Positions 1-6,273 of a DNA stretch of 7,893 nt are shown in pieces. The DNA comes from Burkholderiaceae bacterium. GTDB taxonomy: Bacteria; Pseudomonadota; Gammaproteobacteria; Burkholderiales; Burkholderiaceae_D. The notes beneath the pieces were generated by a model, which made no database searches, was not told where the DNA came from, and saw only the letters and a program-made list of their open reading frames with translations. The DNA lies in NCBI GenBank assembly GCA_031261905.1, contig JAISIS010000067.1, forward strand, positions 1 through 7,893, read 5' to 3'. Positions within the stretch are counted from its first letter, which is position 1. Each line of letters opens with the position of its first letter. The position numbers were made by a program, and so were the translations under genes.

Positions 1-45
1 GAAAAGACGCCATTCTACCCTGATTGGCCGGATACCGGGTTTTGG

Positions 46-624
46 CTATTTCTTTTCTGACACCTGATAGGTAAATTGCTCCTTCAGCGCTTCGTCCAGC
101 GGGATCCTGGCGAATTTCCCTGTGTAGCGCTGCTGGTTATGGACATAGTGCGCCGCCGCGCGGGGGATCCTGGCCGCTACCTTCTCATCCAGCTTCTTTG
201 TCATTTTGACCGGGGCTCCCATCAGTTGCGAACCCGGCTCATAGGATTTGTTTTCGGCCACCAGCGCGCCTGCGGCCACCAGTGTATTTTCCGGTATTAC
301 CGAGCCATTGAGTACGGTGGCCCGCACGCCGATGATGACATTGTCGCTCACAGTGCAGCCATGCAGCATGGCCATGTGCCCAACGGTAACGTTCTTCCCG
401 ACCCGGAGAGGGTGCCCGGCATCCGTGTGCAGGATGGCGCCATCCTGGATATTGGTGCCTTCGCCAATCACTATGAGATCATTGTCGGCCCTTATCACCA
501 CGTTGAACCAGATTGATGCATTGGCCTCAACGACCACATTGCCGATCAGTGTGGCGTTTGGCGCGATAAAGGCAGTCGGATGGATTTGCGGAACACGGTC
601 TCCCAGTCTGTAGATGTTTGCCAT
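46..624 (-). CDS. Gamma-class carbonic anhydrase family protein (YrdA/PaaY-like)
   Basis: A 192-residue protein of the left-handed beta-helix fold, built from imperfect hexapeptide repeats over roughly residues 10-125, followed by a C-terminal helical tail. The three histidines expected to bind the metal are visible: H66 (in ILHTD), H83 (in VGHMA) and H88 (in LHGCT). The conserved R45/D47 pair and Q60/D61, which correspond to active-site and trimer-contact residues of the archaeal Cam enzyme, are also present. The acidic loop carrying the proton-shuttle glutamate of Cam is absent, as in YrdA-like members, so true CO2 hydration activity is uncertain. Family members are soluble homotrimers. The start ATG (622-624) has a GGAA-type ribosome site about 7 nt upstream, and the length is normal for the family. 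It is transcribed divergently from the hydrolase at 775. The family assignment is firm; the physiological substrate is not. Confidence 0.93.
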   Translation of the reverse strand: MANIYRLGDRVPQIHPTAFIAPNATLIGNVVVEANASIWFNVVIRADNDLIVIGEGTNIQDGAILHTDAGHPLRVGKNVTVGHMAMLHGCTVSDNVIIGVRATVLNGSVIPENTLVAAGALVAENKSYEPGSQLMGAPVKMTKKLDEKVAARIPRAAAHYVHNQQRYTGKFARIPLDEALKEQFTYQVSEKK

Positions 625-726
625 AAGTTTTCCATTCAGCGTTCGGTTGGTTGGGTAAGGGCATATTGCGGTGGTGGCGCGCTTATGCGGATTCCTGACG
701 GATTTTAGCCGCTAATGCCCGCATGG

Positions 727-735
727 TGATATATT
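727..735 (+). promoter_or_regulatory. Possible extended -10 promoter of the alpha/beta hydrolase gene
   Basis: TGA followed by TATATT (730-735) matches an extended -10 element (TGn plus 5 of 6 positions). No convincing -35 is seen, which is tolerated for this class. Transcription would start near 742, at the left arm of the inverted repeat at 741-768. This is inferred from sequence alone, and AT-rich sequence can match by chance. Confidence 0.35.
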
Positions 736-740
736 TCATT

Positions 741-768
741 CCTGAAAATTTCCCAATATCATTTCAGG
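741..768 (+). repeat. Inverted repeat overlapping the ribosome-binding site of the hydrolase gene
   Basis: CCTGAAA (741-747) and TTTCAGG (762-768) are perfect 7-bp inverted arms separated by 14 nt. The right arm contains the AGG (766-768) that is the only Shine-Dalgarno-like sequence before the ATG at 775. In RNA the arms could form a hairpin that hides this site; in DNA they could be an operator half-site pair. Symmetry is seen directly; any role is inferred. Confidence 0.45.
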
Positions 769-774
769 CACATA

Positions 775-1647
775 ATGAAACCATCCCGGTCGGCATATCT
801 TTCCCTGCGTGGTATGCGTTTCCATATCCGCCATTGGGGGAAGTCCGGTGCGCCCAAATTGTTTATGCTGCACGGCTGGATGGATTCTTCCATCACCTTC
901 CAGTTTGTGGTTGACGCCTTTGTGCGCGATTGGCACATTATCGCGCCGGACTGGCGCGGCTTCGGGCACTCTTCATGGGCAAAGGATGGCTATTGGTATC
1001 CGGATTATCTTGCGGACCTTGAAGCCATACTGGATCATTACTCGCCGGAAGAGCCGGTTCGCCTTTTGGGGCACAGCATGGGCGGCAATGTCGCCTGCCT
1101 GTACGCTGGTGTGAGACCCGCGCGTGTGGCGCAGCTTGTCAGCCTTGAGGGGTACGGCATGATGCGGATGGAGCCTGACCAGGCGGCCGGGCGTTACGCC
1201 AGGTGGCTGGATTCCCTGAATGAACACGCCCATCCGAGGGCATATCACAGCCTTGAAGACGTTACCCGGCGGGTAAAGCGGAACAACCCGCGCCTGACGG
1301 ACGAGCGGGCGGCCTTCATTGCCTCCCATTGGGCCGAGAAAAACAGCAAGGGGGAATGGCATATCCTGGCTGACCCGCGTCACCGGCGCGTGAACCCTAT
1401 CCTGACACGCATGGATGAAGTACTGGCCAGTTGGCGTTTGATTACGGCGCCAACCCTGATGGTGGATGCGGAGTTTTCCCTGTTGGGCATGCGCATGGAG
1501 GATTACGGGAAGGGGCGGGAAGAGATACGGAGGCGCGCCTCAGCCATACCGGATGTAAAGGTTGTAATGGTCAAAGGCGCGGCGCACATGGTCCAGCAGG
1601 ACCAGCCGGAAGTGGTTGCGGCGTTGATAGAGGATTTCCTCCCCTGA
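775..1647 (+). CDS. Alpha/beta hydrolase (serine hydrolase-like)
   Basis: A 290-residue cytoplasmic protein with a complete alpha/beta-hydrolase core and no signal peptide. The oxyanion-hole region is LHGW (residues 32-35), the nucleophile elbow is GHSMGG with S101, and the catalytic histidine is H271 in GAAHMVQ near the C-terminus. The acid is less clear. D231, in MVDAEF after the strand usually placed before the acid, is one candidate; E125 in the SLEGYG segment after strand 6 is another. The lid region is roughly residues 126-215. The substrate cannot be read from the sequence; esterase, lactonase or dehalogenase-type activity are all possible, and SERHL-like proteins look closest. The ATG at 775 is supported by AGG 6 nt upstream. 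The gene is divergent from the carbonic anhydrase homologue and is followed by its own 86-nt gap before the next gene. Confidence 0.9.
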   Translation: MKPSRSAYLSLRGMRFHIRHWGKSGAPKLFMLHGWMDSSITFQFVVDAFVRDWHIIAPDWRGFGHSSWAKDGYWYPDYLADLEAILDHYSPEEPVRLLGHSMGGNVACLYAGVRPARVAQLVSLEGYGMMRMEPDQAAGRYARWLDSLNEHAHPRAYHSLEDVTRRVKRNNPRLTDERAAFIASHWAEKNSKGEWHILADPRHRRVNPILTRMDEVLASWRLITAPTLMVDAEFSLLGMRMEDYGKGREEIRRRASAIPDVKVVMVKGAAHMVQQDQPEVVAALIEDFLP

Positions 1648-1668
1648 AAGGATGCCTGCCGGTTGCCT

Positions 1669-1698
1669 TTGGGCAAGTTTCCCGGGGCGTACTATAAT
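1669..1698 (+). promoter_or_regulatory. Sigma-70 type promoter of the PHP phosphatase gene
   Basis: A perfect TATAAT -10 box lies at 1693-1698. The best -35 is TTGGGC (1669-1674), a weak match, with an 18-bp spacer. Transcription would begin near 1705 and give a leader of about 29 nt before the ATG at 1734. The position in the gap and the perfect -10 support it; the -35 is the weak point. Confidence 0.6.
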
Positions 1699-1733
1699 AG
1701 AAGCAAAACGATAATTCATAACAAGTTATTTCC

Positions 1734-2567
1734 ATGCTGAATATTGATCTCCATTCTCATTCCAAATGCTCTGATGGCTTGCTGCTCCCCGAAGAACTGG
1801 TGGCGCGCGCGGCTACCAATGGCGCGAAAGCGCTGGCGCTGACAGACCATGACATGGTCAAAGGAGTGGAAAGGACCAGAGCTGCGTGCGACAAGGTCGG
1901 CATTCACTTTGTCCCCGGCGTTGAAATTTCCATTACCTGGGGTGGACGCTCTATCCATATTGTTGGCTTGCAGGTGGACGAAAACAACCAGCAGTTTGTG
2001 GACAACCTGGACGCCAACCGTTCGGGACGTGTAGAGCGCGCGGTGGAAATAGGCAGGCGGCTTGAAGCGCTTGGTATCCCTGACGCCTATGAAAGCGTGG
2101 CTGCAAAGGTATCGGACCCTATCATCATCTCCCGGAAGCATTTCTCACGCTTCCTGGTGAATACCGGGGTATGTGCCGATACAACCGAGGCGTTTGAGAA
2201 GTACCTGAAAAAGGGCAGGCCCGCCTATGTGTTCCACCAATGGACAACGCTGGAAAAGGCGGTTGGCTGGATCAGGGATGCTGGCGGCATTGCGGTGATC
2301 GCGCATCCGGGCCGCTATGAGATATCCGGGGAATCGCTGCTCTCCCTGTTTGACGAATTCAAGCAACTGGGCGGCGCGGCCATTGAAGTGGTTACAGGCA
2401 GCCATGGCCGTGAGCTTTACCCTTACTTTGCTGATCTGGCCAGGCGCTATGGATTCCTTGCCTCGGCGGGTTCCGATTTCCACGCGCCGGGCGAAAATTA
2501 TCTGGATGTGGGCAAGATTCCATCGCTTCCGGAAGGGCTGACGCCCGTCTGGCAAGACTGGTTTTAG
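1734..2567 (+). CDS. rnm: PHP-domain phosphatase/5'-3' exoribonuclease, RNase AM (YciV) family
   Basis: A 277-residue PHP-superfamily metal hydrolase. The trinuclear metal site is complete: H7 and H9 in DLHSHS, D14, D38/H39 in LTDHD, E64 in GVEIS, H75 in SIHIVG, H136 in RKHFS, H191 in AHPGR, and D248/H250 in GSDFH. The sequence closely resembles E. coli YciV along its length. E. coli YciV (RNase AM) trims 5' ends of rRNA, and a characterised Chromobacterium homologue hydrolyses 3',5'-nucleoside bisphosphates such as pAp. The first metal motif starts at residue 5, so the ATG at 1734 must be the start or very near it, even though no clear Shine-Dalgarno precedes it. The neighbourhood with yciO and trpS is typical; htpX lies in between here. 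RNA maturation and nucleotide recycling are both plausible roles. Confidence 0.92.
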   Translation: MLNIDLHSHSKCSDGLLLPEELVARAATNGAKALALTDHDMVKGVERTRAACDKVGIHFVPGVEISITWGGRSIHIVGLQVDENNQQFVDNLDANRSGRVERAVEIGRRLEALGIPDAYESVAAKVSDPIIISRKHFSRFLVNTGVCADTTEAFEKYLKKGRPAYVFHQWTTLEKAVGWIRDAGGIAVIAHPGRYEISGESLLSLFDEFKQLGGAAIEVVTGSHGRELYPYFADLARRYGFLASAGSDFHAPGENYLDVGKIPSLPEGLTPVWQDWF

Positions 2568-2689
2568 GCGAGCGCCAGCCAACACCTGTACACCCGGGTC
2601 GCGCCGATGGGCGTGTAGCCGGAAAAGTGTGTGATTCGCAAATGATTGCAGTTACAATAACAGCATAAATCACGCGGGGCGAATCGGCT

Positions 2690-2717
2690 CTTGAAATGCC
2701 GCTGTCCGGCCCTATAT
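2690..2717 (+). promoter_or_regulatory. Sigma-32 (RpoH) heat-shock type promoter of htpX
   Basis: CTTGAAA (2690-2696) is a perfect match to the -35 element of sigma-32 promoters. After 13 nt follows CCCTATAT (2710-2717), one mismatch from the CCCCATNT -10 consensus. Spacing is within the range known for E. coli. Transcription would begin near 2724, leaving a leader of about 40 nt before the htpX ATG at 2765. HtpX is a known heat-shock protein in E. coli, so the context agrees. Confidence 0.7.
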
Positions 2718-2764
2718 CCTGTTTTCAACATCAGTGTTTATCGTTTTATCGGAAATTCAAGACA

Positions 2765-3640
2765 ATGAGAATTATTCTTTTCCTGCTGACGAATCTTGCA
2801 GTCATGGTTGTTGCCTCCATCGTCCTTTCACTTTTGGGCGTGGGACGCTACATGACGGCTCGCGGGCTGGATTATCAGTCACTCTTTGCCTTTGCCCTGG
2901 TCTTTGGTTTTACCGGTTCTTTCATTTCGCTCTTCCTCAGTAAGACGATGGCAAAGTTCAGCACGGGCGCGCGAGTTATTGCAACGCCAGCCAATGAAAC
3001 CGAAAGGTGGCTTGTGGGTACCGTGCAAAAACTGGCCTCAACAGCAGGCATCGGGATGCCGGAGGTCGCCATTTATGAAGGTGAGCCAAACGCCTTTGCT
3101 ACAGGCGCATTCAAAAATTCCGCGCTGGTTGCTGTATCAACCGGCCTTTTGCGGGGCATGACGCATGAGGAAGTCGAGGCGGTGCTCGCGCATGAGGTGG
3201 CACATATCGCCAATGGCGACATGGTGACGATGACTCTCCTGCAAGGCGTCGTCAATACCTTCGTGATCTTCTTCGCCCGTGTGGTGGGCTTTGTCATAGA
3301 CAAGGCCATCTCGCGTGACTCAGACGACAGCAGGGGAGGCGTGGGCTATTACATTACCGTTATCGTCTGTGAAATCGCATTTGGCATCCTGGCCTCAATC
3401 ATCGTAGCCTGGTTCTCGCGCCGTCGCGAATTCCGCGCCGATGCCGGTTCGGTCAAGCTGCTGGGACGCCGCCAGCCCATGATCCATGCACTGCAACGCC
3501 TGGGTGGCCTGGAATCGGGCGATTTGCCGAAGAACCTTGTATCGGCTGGCATCAGCAGCCCGGGAAGGATGATAGCGCTGTTCAGGACCCATCCGCCAAT
3601 TGAGCAGCGTATTGAGGCCTTGCAGGCCAGCGTGGATTGA
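2765..3640 (+). CDS. htpX: Membrane-bound zinc metalloprotease HtpX
   Basis: A 291-residue M48-family protease of the inner membrane that takes part in quality control of membrane proteins together with FtsH in E. coli. Four hydrophobic segments are visible at about residues 4-25, 37-58, 155-178 and 194-216. The zinc site is HEVAH (H143, E144, H147), and the third ligand is E222 in REFRADAG. The C-terminal [13 protein letters not shown] signature is present. Length matches the family. The frame is open further upstream to an ATG at 2696, but I chose 2765: MRIILFLL is the usual HtpX N-terminus, GGAAA lies 9 nt upstream, and the earlier ATG falls inside the predicted sigma-32 promoter. It sits between the PHP gene and yciO, with 32 nt to yciO, so heat shock could also raise yciO expression. 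Confidence 0.96.
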   Translation: MRIILFLLTNLAVMVVASIVLSLLGVGRYMTARGLDYQSLFAFALVFGFTGSFISLFLSKTMAKFSTGARVIATPANETERWLVGTVQKLASTAGIGMPEVAIYEGEPNAFATGAFKNSALVAVSTGLLRGMTHEEVEAVLAHEVAHIANGDMVTMTLLQGVVNTFVIFFARVVGFVIDKAISRDSDDSRGGVGYYITVIVCEIAFGILASIIVAWFSRRREFRADAGSVKLLGRRQPMIHALQRLGGLESGDLPKNLVSAGISSPGRMIALFRTHPPIEQRIEALQASVD

Positions 3641-3661
3641 TTATGCACACCCACTTATAAC

Positions 3662-3667
3662 CGGAGG
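3662..3667 (+). promoter_or_regulatory. Strong Shine-Dalgarno site of yciO
   Basis: CGGAGG lies 5 nt before the ATG at 3673. It fixes the start of yciO and is the strongest ribosome site in the window, in contrast to the M50, trpS and PHP genes, which have weak or no such site. Confidence 0.8.
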
Positions 3668-3672
3668 CTGTC

Positions 3673-4296
3673 ATGAATCAATTCTTTCAGATACACCCAG
3701 AAAACCCGCAGCAGCGCCTGATAAAACAGGCGGCGGAAATCGTTCGGCATGGAGGCATCATTGCCGTACCCACAGAATCCTGCTACGTACTGGCCTGCCG
3801 CCTGGAAGACAAGAACGCGTCTGACAGGCTCCGCCAGATTCGCCAGGTGGGCGACAAGCATCACCTTACGCTGATGTGTCGCGACCTGAGCGAAATCAGC
3901 TCCTACGCAAAAATCGACAACAGCCAGTTCAGGATGCTGAAGGCGGCCATGCCTGGTTCCTTTACCTTTATCCTGGAAGCCACCAGGGAAGTGCCGCGCC
4001 GTTTGAGCCATCCTTCACGCAAGACCATCGGTATCCGCATACCTGCAAACCGCATCATGCAGACATTGCTGGATGAGGTGGGCGAGCCGCTTCTGGGTAC
4101 TACGCTCATTCTGCCGGGCGAAACCGATCCGCTGACTGATCCTGAAGTGATCAACGATAAGCTCAAAAACCAGGTTGATCTGGTGGTGGATGGCGGCGCG
4201 TGCAGCCTGATCCCGACTACGGTTATTGATATGACTGACAAGCAGCCGGTGCTGATTCGCCAGGGCGGAGGTGATGCCCGCGTGTTTGGCCTGTAA
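3673..4296 (+). CDS. yciO: YciO, Sua5/YrdC/YwlC-fold protein
   Basis: A 207-residue protein that aligns along its whole length with E. coli YciO (MSQFFYIHPDNPQQRL there, MNQFFQIHPENPQQRL here). The Sua5/YrdC fold binds ATP and threonine in the enzymes that make threonylcarbamoyl-AMP for tRNA t6A37. Visible landmarks are PTES near residue 33 (PTD-type motif of the fold), the LTLMCRDLSE segment near residue 65, RKTIGIRIP near 116, and PTTVID near 187. E. coli YciO does not replace TsaC in cells, so calling this gene the t6A synthase would go too far; it is the YciO paralogue and its cellular role is not settled. It follows htpX by 32 nt and is 86 nt upstream of the M50 gene. Confidence 0.93.
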   Translation: MNQFFQIHPENPQQRLIKQAAEIVRHGGIIAVPTESCYVLACRLEDKNASDRLRQIRQVGDKHHLTLMCRDLSEISSYAKIDNSQFRMLKAAMPGSFTFILEATREVPRRLSHPSRKTIGIRIPANRIMQTLLDEVGEPLLGTTLILPGETDPLTDPEVINDKLKNQVDLVVDGGACSLIPTTVIDMTDKQPVLIRQGGGDARVFGL

Positions 4297-4367
4297 ACGG
4301 GAAAACGTCTACAAGGCCTGTCAGGCAGCGGGGATTCTTACTCATGATGATAAGTACCATATCCCTC

Positions 4368-4376
4368 TGGTAAAAT
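4368..4376 (+). promoter_or_regulatory. Extended -10 promoter immediately before the M50 protease start
   Basis: TGG plus TAAAAT (4371-4376) is an extended -10 element with 5 of 6 matches. It ends only 6 nt before the ATG at 4383, so transcription would start at or next to the A of the start codon. No Shine-Dalgarno is visible before this ATG, which fits a leaderless transcript. No good -35 is seen. This is a sequence-based inference. Confidence 0.4.
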
Positions 4377-4382
4377 CTCACC

Positions 4383-5039
4383 ATGAACGATACCTTATAC
4401 ACTGTTGCCGTCTGGACCTTGCCTGTCCTCTTTGCCATTACGCTCCACGAGGCCTCCCATGCCTTCGTGGCGAAATACTTTGGCGACAATACAGCGTATT
4501 CATTGGGGCGCATGACGCTCAATCCCATCAGGCATATTGATCTTTTCGGCACCATCATTATTCCTGCCGCGCTGATCCTTTTGAAAAGCCCCTTTATTTT
4601 CGGGTATGCCAAACCAGTCCCGGTCAATTTCCGCAACCTGCGCAATCCCCGCAGCAGCACGGCACTGGTAGCGCTGGCAGGCCCGGCCTCCAACCTGCTG
4701 ATGGCGCTCTTGTGGCAGATATTCAGGGTCATCATCGTTGTTGCCGGGTTGCAGGAACCATTCCTGCTTAAAATGACCGAGGCGGGCATCCTGATCAACC
4801 TGGTGCTGTTTGCCTTTAACCTGTTTCCCGTGCCGCCGCTGGATGGCGGCAGGGTGCTTACCAGCATGTTGCCAGCCAATATTGCCGTGAAATTCGCGCG
4901 CATTGAACCTTTCGGTTTCTTTATTGTGCTGGCGCTGGTTTACTTTAATATGCTTAACTATTGGATGCGCCCGCTGTTAAAGGTAGGCTCATTCATTGTT
5001 CGGACGATTACCTTTCCCCTTACCTTCTTCTTACGTTAG
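4383..5039 (+). CDS. Site-2 protease family (M50-type) membrane metalloprotease
   Basis: A 218-residue, strongly hydrophobic protein with five or six likely membrane segments. The zinc motif HEASH gives H22, E23 and H26, and the third ligand is D154 in NLFPVPPLDGG. The GPASN turn (residues 100-104), typical of the family, is also present. It lacks PDZ and CBS domains, so it is the minimal-core form rather than RseP or the CBS-containing type. Related proteins cleave substrates inside the membrane, but no substrate is known for this short group and none is suggested by the neighbours. The start at 4383 places HEASH at the family's usual distance from the N-terminus. trpS begins 9 nt after the stop, so the two are very probably co-transcribed. 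Confidence 0.92.
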   Translation: MNDTLYTVAVWTLPVLFAITLHEASHAFVAKYFGDNTAYSLGRMTLNPIRHIDLFGTIIIPAALILLKSPFIFGYAKPVPVNFRNLRNPRSSTALVALAGPASNLLMALLWQIFRVIIVVAGLQEPFLLKMTEAGILINLVLFAFNLFPVPPLDGGRVLTSMLPANIAVKFARIEPFGFFIVLALVYFNMLNYWMRPLLKVGSFIVRTITFPLTFFLR

Positions 5040-5048
5040 TGAACCATC

Positions 5049-6251
5049 ATGTATCCTGCTAGAGTCGTTTCCGGTATGCGCCCCACAGGCGCAATGCACT
5101 TGGGCCATTATCATGGCGCCCTCAAAAACTGGGTGCGCATCCAGAATGAAGTTGAAAGCCTCTTCTTTGTCGCCGACTGGCACGCGCTGACCACGCATTA
5201 CGACGAAGTGGAAACCATCGCCCAGAGCGCGTGGGATATGGTGGTGGATTGGCTTGCAGCGGGTATTGACCCTGAAAAGGCTTCCATCTTTGTCCAGTCG
5301 CGCGTGCTGGAACACGCCGAGCTGACGCTCCTGCTGGGCATGACCACGCCACTGGGCTGGCTGGAAAGGGTGCCGACATACAAGGACCAGATCGAAAAGA
5401 TATCCCACAAGGACCTGACCACCTTCGGTTTTCTGGGCTATCCCGTCATGATGGCGGCGGATGTGCTGGTCTACCGCGCAAACCAGGTGCCGGTGGGCGA
5501 AGACCAGATTCCGCATATGGAAATCATGCGTGAAATGGCGCGGCGCTTTAACCACATGTACGGTATGGAAAAAGACTTTGCCGAAAAAGCCGAAGCGGCG
5601 GCAAAGAAGATGGGCGGCAAGGCCTCAAAACAGTTTATGGCGCTCAGGACCGCATGGCAGGAAAAGGGTGACGCCAACGCACTGGCGGAAGCCAAAGCGC
5701 TGTTGAGTAGCGCGGGCAGCCTTTCCATGGCGGATCGTGAAAGGTTATCAGGCTGGTTGGAAGGCTCCGGCAGGCAAATCCTGGTGGAACCGGAAGCCCT
5801 GCTGACCGAAGCCTCCCGCCTGCCAGGGCTGGATGGCCAGAAAATGTCAAAAAGCTATGGCAACGCCATTTCGCTCCGCGAAAGCCCGGAAGATGTCAAC
5901 CGCAAGATACGCACCATGCAAACCGACCCGGCGCGCGTTCGCCGCACCGACAAGGGCGATCCCGCAAAATGCCCTGTCTGGCAGTTCCATGTGGTGTATT
6001 CGGATGACAGCACCAGGGAGTGGGTGCAAAAAGGCTGCACCTCGGCAGGCATCGGTTGCCTGGAGTGCAAGCAGCCGGTCATTGACGCCATCATCCGCGA
6101 GCAAGAGCCTTTCCACGAGCGGGCGCAAAAATACCTGGACAACCCGGCCTACGTACGCGAAATCGTCAACGCCGGTTGCGACAAGGCGCGCCGCCTGGCA
6201 CAGGAAACCCTGCGGGATGTACGCGAAGCCATGGGGCTGAGTTATGGCTGA
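5049..6251 (+). CDS. trpS: Tryptophanyl-tRNA synthetase with insertion and four-cysteine motif
   Basis: Charges tRNA-Trp with tryptophan in the cytoplasm. It is a class I synthetase: the HIGH-type motif is HLGH (residues 17-20), D138 in AADVL is the expected tryptophan-contacting aspartate, VGEDQ is at 149-153, and the KMSKS loop is at 265-269. At 400 residues it is longer than the roughly 330 of E. coli TrpRS. The extra length lies mainly at about residues 173-243, a charged, helical-looking insertion before the KMSKS loop; I recall similar long forms in other betaproteobacteria. The C-terminal domain carries C308, C330, C337 and C340, spaced C-x21-C-x6-C-x2-C, nearly the [4Fe-4S] pattern of Thermotoga maritima TrpRS. 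The ribosome site is weak. rtcB starts 22 nt downstream. Confidence 0.97.
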   Translation: MYPARVVSGMRPTGAMHLGHYHGALKNWVRIQNEVESLFFVADWHALTTHYDEVETIAQSAWDMVVDWLAAGIDPEKASIFVQSRVLEHAELTLLLGMTTPLGWLERVPTYKDQIEKISHKDLTTFGFLGYPVMMAADVLVYRANQVPVGEDQIPHMEIMREMARRFNHMYGMEKDFAEKAEAAAKKMGGKASKQFMALRTAWQEKGDANALAEAKALLSSAGSLSMADRERLSGWLEGSGRQILVEPEALLTEASRLPGLDGQKMSKSYGNAISLRESPEDVNRKIRTMQTDPARVRRTDKGDPAKCPVWQFHVVYSDDSTREWVQKGCTSAGIGCLECKQPVIDAIIREQEPFHERAQKYLDNPAYVREIVNAGCDKARRLAQETLRDVREAMGLSYG

Positions 6252-6273
6252 TTTGGGGTGATATTACCGTGGC

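Noticed and set aside
26..45. CCGG-ATA-CCGG followed by GTTTT as a terminator at the left edge.
   Set aside because: A 4-bp stem with a short T-run is too weak, and no gene ending there on the plus strand is visible.
1663..1676. TTGCC-TTTG-GGCAA hairpin after the alpha/beta hydrolase as an intrinsic terminator.
   Set aside because: The stem has only 5 bp and the sequence after it is GTTTCCC, without a T-run.
2568..2632. Imperfect TACAC/GTGTA stem after the PHP gene as a terminator.
   Set aside because: The stem needs bulges and mismatches and no T-run follows.
2653..2658. TACAAT as a second, sigma-70 promoter for htpX.
   Set aside because: No acceptable -35 at 16-18 bp and no extended -10; the sigma-32 match downstream is much better.
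2696..2764. N-terminal extension of HtpX from the ATG at 2696 (23 extra residues).
   Set aside because: The ATG lies inside the sigma-32 promoter, the extension does not resemble HtpX, and the usual MRIILFLL start with a GGAAA site is at 2765.
4223..4903. Minus-strand open frame of 226 codons across the yciO-M50 gap.
   Set aside because: It overlaps two clear plus-strand genes and its translation has no recognisable domain or sensible composition.
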